This document shows positions 55,350-64,000 of a stretch of 64,000 nucleotides of DNA, piece by piece. A program made the translations under genes and the position numbers. The DNA comes from Ampelocalamus luodianensis (lineage: Eukaryota; Streptophyta; Magnoliopsida; Poales; Poaceae): positions 34,436,657-34,500,656 of the forward strand of contig CM070632.1 of assembly GCA_036346255.1 (NCBI GenBank), read 5' to 3'. Numbering within the stretch: position 1 is the first letter of the stretch; each line of letters starts with the position of its first letter. The notes under the pieces are model-generated. The model searched no databases. It saw nothing but the letters and a program-made list of their open reading frames with translations, and was not told the DNA's origin.

Positions 55350-55683
55350 AGCTCAGTTCACTCCCCCAATTTACTCCCCTATTTACTCCACCTCCCCTCA
55401 ATTTATGGCTTGCCTCCTTCCTTCCCCTCCCCCTTCCAGCTTCTTCATTTCCCTTCTCGCACCAGGCTAACACCCTGCCAAACACACACCGCATTAGCCA
55501 GAAGCCAAGAGGGGAGAGGGAGAGGGAGAGGGAGGGAGGTGTAGAGAGAGAGAGACGCAGAGAGCAGAGGCTGGGGGAGGGCAGCCACTTGCCATCTCCA
55601 ACCTGTCCCCCATGACACCACCACCGTCCCAAGAACCAAACAAGAAAGGAGGCTCACACTAGCAACAAGATCTCGCCATACGC
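55350..55683 (+). promoter_or_regulatory. Proximal leader of the receptor kinase
   Basis: A pyrimidine-rich stretch (about 55350-55460) is followed by a GAGA-rich tract (55508-55570) and then the start codon region. CT- and GA-rich leaders are common in plant receptor-kinase genes, and GAGA tracts can bind BBR/BPC factors. The transcription start cannot be placed from sequence alone. Confidence 0.5.
55612..55662 (+). other. Upstream ORF of 16 codons
   Basis: ATG at 55612 opens a short frame (MTPPPSQEPNKKGGSH) ending TAG at 55660-55662, 21 bases before the main ATG. It is the only complete upstream ORF noticed in the proximal leader. It could dampen translation of the kinase if the leader starts upstream of it. 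Confidence 0.5.
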
Positions 55684-58197
55684 ATGCAACTCTCTCTCGT
55701 CATGGGCCATGGTGGTGTCCACGCCTCCCTCCTCCTCTTCTTGGCCGTGGCCTGCTGCGCGGCGGCGCAGGAGCCAAACACGGACGCCTACTTCGTCTCC
55801 AAGTTCTTCGCCAAGATGGGCCGCCCGGTGCCGTCGGCGGGCGGCGCGGTGTGTGCTTGGCCTGGGGTGTCCTGCGACGGCGAGGGCCGGGTGGTGGCGT
55901 TCGCGGCCGCCGGGATGGGGCTGGCAGGGGCCATCCCGGAGGACACGGTGGGGAAACTCGCGAGGCTGCAGGCCCTGGACCTCAGCGGCAACCGTCTCAC
56001 CGCGCTCTCCAACGACCTGTGGGAGGTGGGCGCGTCGCTGCGGCGGCTCGACCTCTCGCGCAACACCATCCGCGGCGAGCTCTCCAACAACGTCGGCAAC
56101 TTTGCGCAGCTCCAGGTGCTCGACGTCTCCTACAACGGGTTCTCCGGCGCGCTGCCGCCGGCGCTTGGCTCCATCGCTGGCCTGCAGGTCCTCAACGCCA
56201 GCCACAACCAGTTCCAGGGGCAGGTCCCGGGTGCCGTCGTTCTTGGCTGCGGGAGCCTCGTATCCATGGATCTCTCCGGCAATAGGCTGGACGGCGACTT
56301 GCCGGACTTATCGCCTCTCCGGTCGCTGGCCTATCTCAACCTGTCCGGCAACCTGCTCCGGGGCTCCATCATCGGGGCGTTCCAGGAGCAGCTGAGGGTC
56401 ATAGACCTCAGCAACAACCACTTCTCGGGGTTAAATTTTAGCGGTGGGTATGCTGGCTCGTCGTTGATGTATCTCGACTTGTCAAGCAATGAGCTTTCGG
56501 GGGAATTCGGTGTTGCTGGCCGGTTCCGGAACCTGAGGCATGTGAATCTTGCATTCAACCAGTTGTCCATGGGAAATTTGCTCGCTTCCATGGGTGAGAT
56601 CTGTGGATTGGAGTATGTCAATTTGTCAAGCACTGGGTTGCATGGCCAAATCCCTGGGGAGTTGTCTTCCCAATTGGTTGATTTGAAGGTGCTAGATTTG
56701 TCGCGGAATAATATCAGCCGGGTAGTGCCGGACTTGAGCACTCTGCGGCTGCGGGTGCTGGACCTGTCGGTGAACAACCTTACTGGGGAGATCCCTGTGG
56801 CATTGGTGAAGAAGTTGGCGTCAATGGAGCGGTTCAACTTCTCATACAACAACCTCACTGTTTGTGCCTCTGAGCTCTCCCCTGAGGCATTTGCAGCTGC
56901 GTTTGCCAGGTCCAGGAATGACTGCCCAATAGCTGTGAACCCAGACCGTATCAAGAAAAATGGGGAGAAGCGCAAGGGGATGAAGTTGGCATTGGCCATC
57001 GTGTTCTCACTCTTGTTCTCAGTTCTTGGGCTGCTTTGCATGGCAGTTGCTTGTCGGAGGCAGAGGAAGAGGTGCGATGCATTGCCCGCAGTTAAGCAGG
57101 TGTCATTCAAGGAGGAACCAGGGATGTCAGGGCCATTTGCGTTCCAGACCGATTCGACAACATGGGTTGCTGATGTGAAGGTTGCAACATCTGTGCCTGT
57201 TGTCATCTTTGAGAAGCCGTTGCTGAGTTTCACATTTGCTGACCTCTTGGCAGCGACATCGAACTTTGATAGGGGAACTTTGCTGGCAGAAGGGAGATTT
57301 GGGCCGGTGTATAGGGGATTCCTCCCTGGCGGAATTCAGGTCGCTGTGAAGGTGCTAGTCCATGGTTCGGTAATGGCAGATCAAGATGCTGCAAGAGAAC
57401 TTGAGCGGCTGGGACGTATCAAACATCCTAACTTGGTTCCTTTGACTGGCTACTGTCTGGCAGGGGACCAGAGGATTGCCATCCATGAGTACATGGAGAA
57501 TGGCAACTTGCACAATTTACTGCATGACTTGCCACTAGGAGTTCAGACCACTGAAGACTGGAGCACCGACACATGGGAGGACAACAATGGCGGTGTCGCC
57601 ACTGAAAACATCACGTCGGAGGGCACCACAACATGGATGTTTCGGCACAAAATCGCATTAGGCGCTGCAAGGGCACTGGCGTTCCTCCACCATGGCTGCA
57701 TCCCGCAGATCGTCCACCGGGATGTGAAGGCAAGCAGCATCTACTTTGACTCCGCAATGGAGCCTAGGTTGTCTGATTTCGGGTTGTCAATGATCGCCGG
57801 GACTAGCACAGATGACGATCTCTTGCACCATTCCCCTGGCTATGCTCCGCCTGAGTTCTCCGACTCGGAGAATGCCATGGCGACGGCAAAGTCCGATGTT
57901 TACAGCTTCGGTGTTGTGCTGTTTGAGCTGATCACCGGCAAAAAACCACTGGGTGATGAGTACCCTGATCAGAAGGAATCAAACCTGGTGAACTGGGCCA
58001 GGGCAATGGTGAAGGCAAACCTAGGGTCAAGCATCATCGACTCGAAGATCCGCGACACCGGGCTGGAGAGGCAGATGGAGGAGGCACTGAGGATTGCCTA
58101 CCTGTGCACTGCCGAACTGCCATCCAAGAGGCCAGCCATGCAGCAGATCGTTGGCCTGCTGAAGGACATTGAGCCTAAAGTAGCAGATCATAACTGA
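55684..58197 (+). CDS. LRR receptor-like serine/threonine kinase (At2g24230 type)
   Basis: An intact, intronless 837-residue membrane receptor kinase. Residues 1-28 form a signal peptide (L-L-L-F-L-A-V-A-C-C-A-A-A); starting at Met7 (55702) would give a more typical one. A Cys pair region (C-A-W-P-G-V-S-C) precedes about 13 leucine-rich repeats at roughly 95-395. A transmembrane helix follows at about 435-457, with a basic stop-transfer R-R-Q-R-K-R. The kinase domain is about 516-826: glycine loop A-E-G-R-F-G-P-V-Y, Lys556 in V-A-V-K, a 35-residue acidic insert near 616-650, H-R-D at 678-680, D-F-G at 698-700 and P-P-E at 722-724. The catalytic-loop Asn is Ser685 (H-R-D-V-K-A-S-S) and the first glycine of the loop is Ala. 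From memory these features and the insert match the Arabidopsis At2g24230 subfamily. The ligand is unknown. GC content falls from 5' to 3'. Confidence 0.95.
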   Translation: MQLSLVMGHGGVHASLLLFLAVACCAAAQEPNTDAYFVSKFFAKMGRPVPSAGGAVCAWPGVSCDGEGRVVAFAAAGMGLAGAIPEDTVGKLARLQALDLSGNRLTALSNDLWEVGASLRRLDLSRNTIRGELSNNVGNFAQLQVLDVSYNGFSGALPPALGSIAGLQVLNASHNQFQGQVPGAVVLGCGSLVSMDLSGNRLDGDLPDLSPLRSLAYLNLSGNLLRGSIIGAFQEQLRVIDLSNNHFSGLNFSGGYAGSSLMYLDLSSNELSGEFGVAGRFRNLRHVNLAFNQLSMGNLLASMGEICGLEYVNLSSTGLHGQIPGELSSQLVDLKVLDLSRNNISRVVPDLSTLRLRVLDLSVNNLTGEIPVALVKKLASMERFNFSYNNLTVCASELSPEAFAAAFARSRNDCPIAVNPDRIKKNGEKRKGMKLALAIVFSLLFSVLGLLCMAVACRRQRKRCDALPAVKQVSFKEEPGMSGPFAFQTDSTTWVADVKVATSVPVVIFEKPLLSFTFADLLAATSNFDRGTLLAEGRFGPVYRGFLPGGIQVAVKVLVHGSVMADQDAARELERLGRIKHPNLVPLTGYCLAGDQRIAIHEYMENGNLHNLLHDLPLGVQTTEDWSTDTWEDNNGGVATENITSEGTTTWMFRHKIALGAARALAFLHHGCIPQIVHRDVKASSIYFDSAMEPRLSDFGLSMIAGTSTDDDLLHHSPGYAPPEFSDSENAMATAKSDVYSFGVVLFELITGKKPLGDEYPDQKESNLVNWARAMVKANLGSSIIDSKIRDTGLERQMEEALRIAYLCTAELPSKRPAMQQIVGLLKDIEPKVADHN

Positions 58198-60187
58198 AAG
58201 TGATTACTAGTGTTTTGAGCATTGAAAAGGATGTGTAGACAGTGAGCTCTTAGTTGTTTTGCCTTAGTGGAGCTCTCTGTGCCATGTCCTGCTCCTCTTC
58301 TGAGATATATCTTCTTTTTTTTTATTCTTCCACTTGTCGAGATGTTGCAATACAGCTTGCCACACCTGCTCCTTACTAACAATGTTACTATGAGTTATGA
58401 CACATGAAAGCTCTCATCAATGTGCTTGTTTTGCAAGAGAAAGAGCAAGCAGCTGTCCTTGTCCTGGCTCTTCGCCCACTGTTAGTGCATAGCAAACACC
58501 TTCAATACATGGCTTACAGGCTGAGCAAACTGTCAAAAGAACTGCGCATTCCTTCACTCAATTCATTGATATAATAGCAGCAGCTGCAACCTGCACTGTC
58601 CTGAAAGTGTGTTCACCACTGTTTGGAAGATAAAAGTGTGTTCCATACCATCATTATGCTGCAACTTTTTCTCTCTCCTGCTAAAGGATGTGCATGGCAG
58701 ATGTCTCTACTTTGCTCAAGTTCTTTGGCACCTTTTCTGCTAAATAAAGAGGGGCAGGTTTGCAAACCAAACCTGATCTTCTCCGGGTTACGCTATCTAG
58801 GTGCATTAATAATAGTTTCGTGCCATGCGCGGCTGCAAGTGTGATGGCTTTTGGAGGCCATCACTGCAGACAATTCGATCGCTTTCTTGACTGAAAATCG
58901 AAATCCCTATCATGCTTGCGCGCAATTCTTGGTCATTGTGCTTCTGTTTCGTGTAAAGTTGAGGTAATTGGTGCATGTACAAACTTGTTTTTACTGACAT
59001 TTGGGTAATGGCAAGGCAGAAAAATGCTTGAAAAAAAGCTTTGCGTCGTAGAAAACTTGTGTTGAAAGTGTAAAGAAAGCGTCTAGTATTGGGTAGTCTA
59101 ACTGGTGTGGCACCTGTCAATAGCTCATTTCCGATGAGAAGATGGTAGCTGCGTGACTCGTGTCAACATCTTAAATTTGGGCATTTTGCGCGGATTAGCG
59201 TCGTGATTTATGGGGAGGTGGACTGATTGTCCATCCGAAGCGCAATCATGCAAACGGTATGCCAAGAAAAGTAGACAGGCAGGAAAGAAAACGGCCAAAT
59301 TGGAATTAGTTGAGACATCAGGATCAGATCACAGTTGCGTAGTTCAATTAATTAAAGTGGCTCCAGTAGTGTGCTTTTGTGGGAGTCTTATGATGCCAAC
59401 TAATCAGTACGTGCATGTTTCCTGTATCACGCCTGTTTATTTCATTACTCAAAGTTAAATGCAACATGTTTTGGCTCACTGCTTGTTATTATGTTGACCC
59501 TGTACTAATCTTTTAGTAACTCTTTTTTTAGAATCAATCAGTTTTGTGTAGAGATGGAGTAATTGTCAATAACAAAACCCAGTAGAGGAGCCAGTGCACT
59601 TAGAATTAGGCTGTGAAGAGGTCAAAAAATTAAATCCAAACGACAACAGCACTAGAACTTGAACTTTGGTCTTCACTAGACTAAGTAATATAGTTTATTA
59701 ACTAGAAATTTTAGAGTTGTCATTGTCACCATGTAAATGTCCATATATTCACAAGGTATCTGTGATGGCTCTACTTGGTCTAGTTGTTGGTGAAATCTGT
59801 CTCCAAGGATCCCAACATCTCAAATCATGGCCTCCTGCTAAACTTCAAACGTGTGAAGACAAAACCTGAAGAGAACCAGAGCATATGTGCCGGCCAAAAT
59901 CCAAAACTCTTAACGCAGCAGCTGCAGTCTCACATCTGTCAGGCCACATTAATTCCAAAAAAATGTTTCACAAAAGCAACAGAGGATACTGCCCAAGTGC
60001 CCATTAATTTGCTTCTCAACAAACCCATAGGACAAAAATTGACAATTCCAATTAATTCTTTCATTACAATGTTTGTACCTAGGTTGATGACAGCTGTTGT
60101 AGCGATCTGGAGGCGATTCTATACTTCACCCAACAGTGAATTGCACAAATATTAAAGCATGAATTAGGGTGGATGAGTGCTACTTAC
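58198..60187. other. 3' flank of the receptor kinase
   Basis: About 2 kb with no supported gene. AATAAA-like signals occur (for example TAAATAAAGA near 58742), and the first few hundred bases are probably 3' untranslated. The longest plus frame (59784-60155) resembles no known family and is likely chance. Confidence 0.5.
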
Positions 60188-60332
60188 TGTTGGTGAGTTA
60201 GTATTAGGATCTAATAACGAGTCATGTTAGAGTCGGATCTAACCTTTCATTACAGTCGGATTCAACTTTTAGACTATAAATAAAGGGTGTGGAGATCCTA
60301 CGGGACACACGATTTTTCTCAAAATATCTACA
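60188..60332 (+). repeat. Copia element 4, 5' LTR
   Basis: A 145-bp LTR starting TGTTGGTGAGTTAG, with ACTATAAATAAAGGG as TATA region (60275) and ending AAAATATCTACA. TGGTATCAGAGTC follows directly. Confidence 0.8.
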
Positions 60333-60344
60333 TGGTATCAGAGT
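60333..60344 (+). promoter_or_regulatory. Copia element 4 primer-binding site
   Basis: TGGTATCAGAGT matches the initiator-Met tRNA complement in all but the last base and abuts the LTR. Confidence 0.9.
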
Positions 60345-60706
60345 CAAACTCTAGTACCTAGACTTACCTAAGATCCAGATCTGCCACCACTCATCCACAA
60401 CCGCCGCCACTCATCCGCCGCCGCCCACCTCTCGGGCGCACCGTGACTGCACCTCGCGGACGTGTGGGACACCGTCGCCTCCGCTACGCGGGCAACCACC
60501 GCCGCTCGGGAGCACGAGGGCTGTCGCCGCTGTGCCCCCACCTTGCTCAGGAGCCTCACCGTCGCCTCCTTTTGGGGTGGCCGCCGAGGAGGAAGGAGGG
60601 AAGGAGAGAAGCGCGTTGTCGCCGGGACGAAGAAGGGGAGGAGAGAATCCATCGCCAGAGGAAGATTCTTGACGCTGAGTTGGCTAGAGGAAGAAAGGAT
60701 CTGTCA

Positions 60707-60822
60707 GGCCGAAGAGAGGCCATGCCTCTCTTTTGTTTCAGTTTCGGCCAAAGAGAGATCACTGTTTGTTTCGGTTTCGGCCGAAGAGAGGTATATGTTT
60801 GCTTCGTTTCAATCTATCGGCC
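60707..60822. repeat. Short tandem repeats in the copia 4 leader
   Basis: Four imperfect units of 33-40 bp start with GGCC(G/A)AA(G/C)(A/)AGAG at 60707, 60746, 60779 and 60819. Each has a TTTCGTTTC-like middle. Confidence 0.7.
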
Positions 60823-60989
60823 GAACAAAGAAGTTCTATGTTTCAATATATACATATATATGACATGATTTGGGTAACCGTGAAATCAGATATCGAGATT
60901 TAGTACAATGTTGAAGCGTGAAGGATTGTCGTGATCATGGGAGATACGCTCGGCATATTTTGGAAGTGATTGACATTGCTCCAGTTGTT

Positions 60990-61465
60990 TGAGAAGATGA
61001 CCCCTGAGGAAACTGAGGTTGTGAGGAAGGAGGAAGAAACTGCAACGAGGGCGGTAGAACAAAAGAGGAAGACAGTTGTTGAGACTACTTCCCCGTTGGT
61101 TACGACGCAAGGTGATATGAGAAGCATATTATAGGACCTCTTCGCGATGGGTATGATAGGTCTGAGAGTTGGTGCTGGGTCATCTGAATTAAAGCTAAAG
61201 CTGATACCAAATGATGTAAAGTTGAAAGGAAGCAAGAATTACCTGAGTTGGTCTAGAAGAGCTTAGCTAATTCTGAGGACAAAGGGGGTGGAGCACTACC
61301 TGCAGGAGACTTGTGTTGAGCCTGTAGACAAAATGAGCATGGATTAGAGGGTGTGGAACACCACCAACTCTATGGTGGTGGCTTGGTTGCTAACTTTGAT
61401 ATCTCTATCTATCGCTTAGATGGTGGAAATAATGCAGAGTGCACCGGAGATGTGGAAGACGCTGA
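60990..61465 (+). pseudogene. Copia element 4 gag remnant
   Basis: Following one frame with stops, the Gag start is recognisable: K-L-K-G-S-K-N-Y-L-S-W-S-R-R-A near 61215, then L-R-T-K-G-V-E-H-Y-L, V-W-N-T-T-N-S-M-V-V-A-W-L and P-E-M-W-K-T-L. At least four stop codons interrupt it (for example at 61131 and 61264). Confidence 0.75.
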
Positions 61466-61469
61466 TGAA

Positions 61470-63057
61470 GGATCGCGGAAAGTCTACAATAGCACAAACA
61501 AAAATTCTACCGCGCAACCAAGGAACATCCGCAAGTAATAGATCACGAGATTACCACTAGACGCGCTGACTCGTAGCGGAAGTAGAGTCGATGTAGCGAG
61601 TTGATGCAGTCGTAGTCGTACTTGTCGCGCGTCTTCTCCTCCTACTCCGATGAACGTCGCGAGTTGCGGATCGTCCTAGTGCTGATGCTTCGTAACAACA
61701 CCTCCAAGGTATCCACATGTATGGGGCAGGGACACCACGCGTAGGAGTGCTAGCGCCGGCGACGTGGTTGAGGATGGCGTGGCTATTAGGGTTTCAGGAA
61801 TTTCTTCTCCAATGATTAATTAATTCACCCCATGCAACCACCCCTCTATATATATAGGCATCCATAATGGGTCCCAAACTTGAGTCCCATTAGGAACTCG
61901 CGGCCTATAAGAATTCGGATCACCATCCGAATCAAATCCTAGCCCTTTAAGTGTGTGACCCTATAGGTTTATGTGTAATCGGTTGTGACTCAGAAACTCT
62001 TTCCCGACCACGAGTCATTAGCGGTATCTAGCAGGACATAACGATTCCCGAACACACATAGAATAAATTGGACGAACCTTAATGCAATATGATCTACGAT
62101 CAAGTCCTTATCACTTACGACCAGCTCGTACTTAGTCACGACCAGTCCATAATTAGTTACAACCATTTGTAACTCCTTACGACTTGTTAGTACCTAACTA
62201 AGACCAGTTTGCAACTCCTTATGACCAGTTGGTGATTATGTTCGAGTAGTCTATGACTAGTTCGCATCTCCATACGACTTCGACCAGTCTACGACTTCGC
62301 GAACTGAACGATCTGCTTACGTATTCTCCCTTTACCTCACGACATCTGGTTGAACTCCAGGTGAGATAATATGTCATCCATGGACTGTTCACTACTTTCT
62401 CGATCAAGTGTCGAATAACTTCATGTGGTCGATACTTCGACCACTAGTGGCACGGCCATACACTTTATTTATTCGACCACAACGAGGGGCCCAGAGACAT
62501 CTCCTGTTATGTTAGGAGGGGCAAATCCCATCTCCGACCAGTCACATTCCTTTGTATGTTTCAAGCATACCCGAAAGCTACCTTTATAACTACCCAGTTA
62601 TGGAATAGCGTTTGACAACCCCTAAGAGTGTCATTACACATGTAGGAAACCATGTTGATCTCAGGTCTAAGGATTATACATCATTATTGCTTGAGACCAA
62701 CTAACGATACATAGAATCATAACAATCTCAATAGTGTCTCAAGGTGGGTCTTATCCAACACCATGTTCTTTAACATGTGTCTATATTATTGGTTTGATAT
62801 CTCCATATCTATGACCTGTGAAACATGGTCATCAACCAATACATATGCTAGTCTATTCATGTGTCCTCATATGTTTCCGACCAGGGAACGTTTAAGAATA
62901 ATTATCGCAGAAATACAGAGTTTCACAACCAAGTCATATACTTGATGATAAATATTAACGATATTATTCTAGGAATAAGATAACACATTATCCAATGTTA
63001 TGAACATAATGTAATATAATCATCTCTATGATTGCCTCTAGGGCATATTTCCAAAAG
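61470..63057 (-). repeat. Copia element 5, 3' LTR
   Basis: About 1.59 kb. A TATA region (CCTATATATATAGAGG on the minus strand) lies near 61845-61860. A cluster of TACGACCAGT-like motifs lies at 62105-62300. The distal end is cut by the junction with copia element 4, so TG/CA termini cannot be verified there. Confidence 0.8.
62105..62300. repeat. TACGACCAGT-type motif cluster in the copia 5 LTR
   Basis: About ten degenerate copies of (CT)TACGAC(CAG)T or ATGACCAGT are spaced roughly 15-30 bp apart in the U3 part of the LTR. The core CTTACGAC is the same as in the Tat hairpin arrays near the left end of the window. Confidence 0.65.
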
Positions 63058-63280
63058 TCTCCCATTTGCACTAGAGTCAATTATTTAGGTATCTAATACT
63101 AATAGCTCTTGTGTGCGCCTCATGCTTTGGCTGTGTGAGAGGCTTTATCAACGGATCAGCAACATTTAAATCCGTATGAACTTTGCATATCTTAACATCT
63201 CCTCTACCCACCAATTTACGAATAAGGTGGTAACGCGTGAGTATATGCTTGGACTTTTGATGGGATCTAGGCTCCTTAGC

Positions 63281-63988
63281 CTACGTAATGGCTCCATTGT
63301 TGTCACAATAGAGATCCATTGGGCTCGAGGCACTCGGAACCACACCCAACTTAGTAATAATTTTTATCCAAACACCTTCCTTCGCAGCTTCAGAAGCCGC
63401 AATGTACTCAGCCTTCGTCGTAGAATCAAGAACCATCTCTTGCTTGGAACTTTTCCAGCTCACAGCTCCTCCATTCAAAATAAATACAAAACCAGGTTGC
63501 GAACGATAATCATCTTTGTCGGTTTGGAAGCTTGCATCGGTGTAACCATTTACAACGAGCTCTTCATCATCGCCATAAACTAGGAACTCATCCTTAGTCC
63601 TTCTCAAGTACTTAAGAATGTTTTTCACAGCTATCCAGTGACCTTCACCGAGATCAGCTTGGTATCTACTTGTAACACTTAGAGCATATGATACATTTGA
63701 TCGAGTACATATCATGGCGTACATGATAGATCCAATAGCTGAAGCATATGGAATATCATTCATACGGTCTCGCTCATTAGTTGTCAAAGGACACTAACTC
63801 TTACTAAGACTTATGCCATGTGACATAGGCAAGAACCCTTTCTTGGCATCCTGCATGCTGAACCGAATCAACATCTTGTCAATATAAGTACTTTGGCTTA
63901 ATCCAATTAGCCTTCTCGATCTATCTCTATAGATTTTTATCTCTAATATATATGTCCTATATGAAGAACGTTTCATATAGGTGTCCAA
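63281..63988 (-). pseudogene. Copia element 5 reverse transcriptase end and RNase H
   Basis: The minus-strand frame 63988-63794 holds L-S-Q-S-T-Y-I-D-K-M-L and P-M-S-H-G-I, the end of the reverse transcriptase. After a stop, 63787-63281 covers the connection and RNase H: Y-A-S-A-I-G-S-I-M-Y-A-M, V-N-G-Y-T-D-A-S-F-Q (first Asp), S-S-K-Q-E, T-K-A-E-Y-I-A (catalytic Glu) and L-Y-C-D-N (third acid). The RNase H core looks intact. The usual tail that should follow is frameshifted past 63281. Confidence 0.88.
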
Positions 63989-64000
63989 AGCCCCATCTTT

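Larger units (their letters stand above)
60188..61470 (+). mobile_element. Truncated copia element 4
   Basis: A short LTR (60188-60332) is followed by a primer-binding site and a degenerate leader and gag. The element stops inside gag at about 61470, where sequence of the minus-strand element 5 LTR begins. No 3' LTR is present. Confidence 0.8.
61470..64000 (-). mobile_element. Angela/BARE-like copia element 5, 3' part
   Basis: On the minus strand the window holds the last part of pol (64000 to about 63280), a non-coding tail, a purine tract (CAAATGGGAGACT) and a 3' LTR from about 63057 down to about 61470. The LTR begins TTTTGGAAATATGCCCTAGA, matching the TGTTGGAAATATGCCCTAG start of grass Angela/BARE LTRs except for the terminal bases. 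The 5' part lies outside the window. Confidence 0.88.

Noticed and set aside
56331..57233. Minus-strand ORF of 300 codons within the kinase gene
   Set aside because: It is the antisense shadow of the leucine-rich repeat region, open because of codon composition, with no signal of its own.
59784..60155. 123-codon plus ORF downstream of the kinase
   Set aside because: No recognisable domain, weak start context and AT-rich surroundings. Treated as chance.

Overview
The window looks like nuclear DNA from a grass (Poaceae). Most of it is nested LTR retrotransposons of plant Ty3/gypsy (Tat type) and Ty1/copia lineages, with Mutator-type DNA elements. The one intact gene, an intronless LRR receptor-like kinase, is very GC-rich at its 5' end and falls to moderate GC towards its 3' end, the codon gradient typical of grass genes. 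I cannot name the species.

Layout. 1-630: a minus-strand copia gag/leader remnant. 631-15404: a Tat-type gypsy array in that copia, bounded by a 5-bp duplication (AGTTC). It holds one full-length element on the minus strand (LTRs 631-1390 and 12547-13305), a partial second copy, and a third LTR (14645-15404). The element carries gag-protease-RT-RNase H-integrase on the minus strand and a multi-exon antisense gene on the plus strand. 15405-15923: the other part of the split copia LTR. 16176-18445: a truncated copia element. 18446-24203: a GC-rich LTR-like block interrupted by a 4.9-kb solo LTR (TSD ATCCC). 24880-29658: a decayed copia element with an 18-bp minisatellite, then a second GC-rich block and a reverse-oriented copia LTR at 31018-31274.

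31275-36635 is AT-rich and built from diverged copies of a roughly 0.9-kb sequence. 36636-43007 is a complete but decayed copia element with 0.99-kb LTRs and a perfect GAACA duplication. 43931-44971 is a Mutator-type foldback element. 45191-52733 is a three-level nest: a copia/TRIM-like element holds a Pack-MULE-like element (45330-52044, 9-bp TSD) at its TATA box, and that holds a 4.5-kb solo LTR (TSD CCTCG). 52740-53600 is a cluster of GCAACA motifs and a GC-rich stretch.

53640-60187 is the genic island. A 157-bp Mutator-type MITE lies about 1.5 kb upstream of the receptor kinase (55684-58197), which has a GAGA-rich leader and a short upstream ORF. 60188 to the end returns to copia remnants: a plus-strand gag fragment joined to the 3' LTR and RNase H/RT end of a minus-strand Angela/BARE-like element that runs off the window.

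No rRNA, functional tRNA, CRISPR or bacterial-type feature was seen. The most unusual material is the Tat array: a three-LTR structure with a flank-derived junction, a hairpin motif shared by its LTRs and the introns of its antisense gene, and a tRNA-like primer-binding region.
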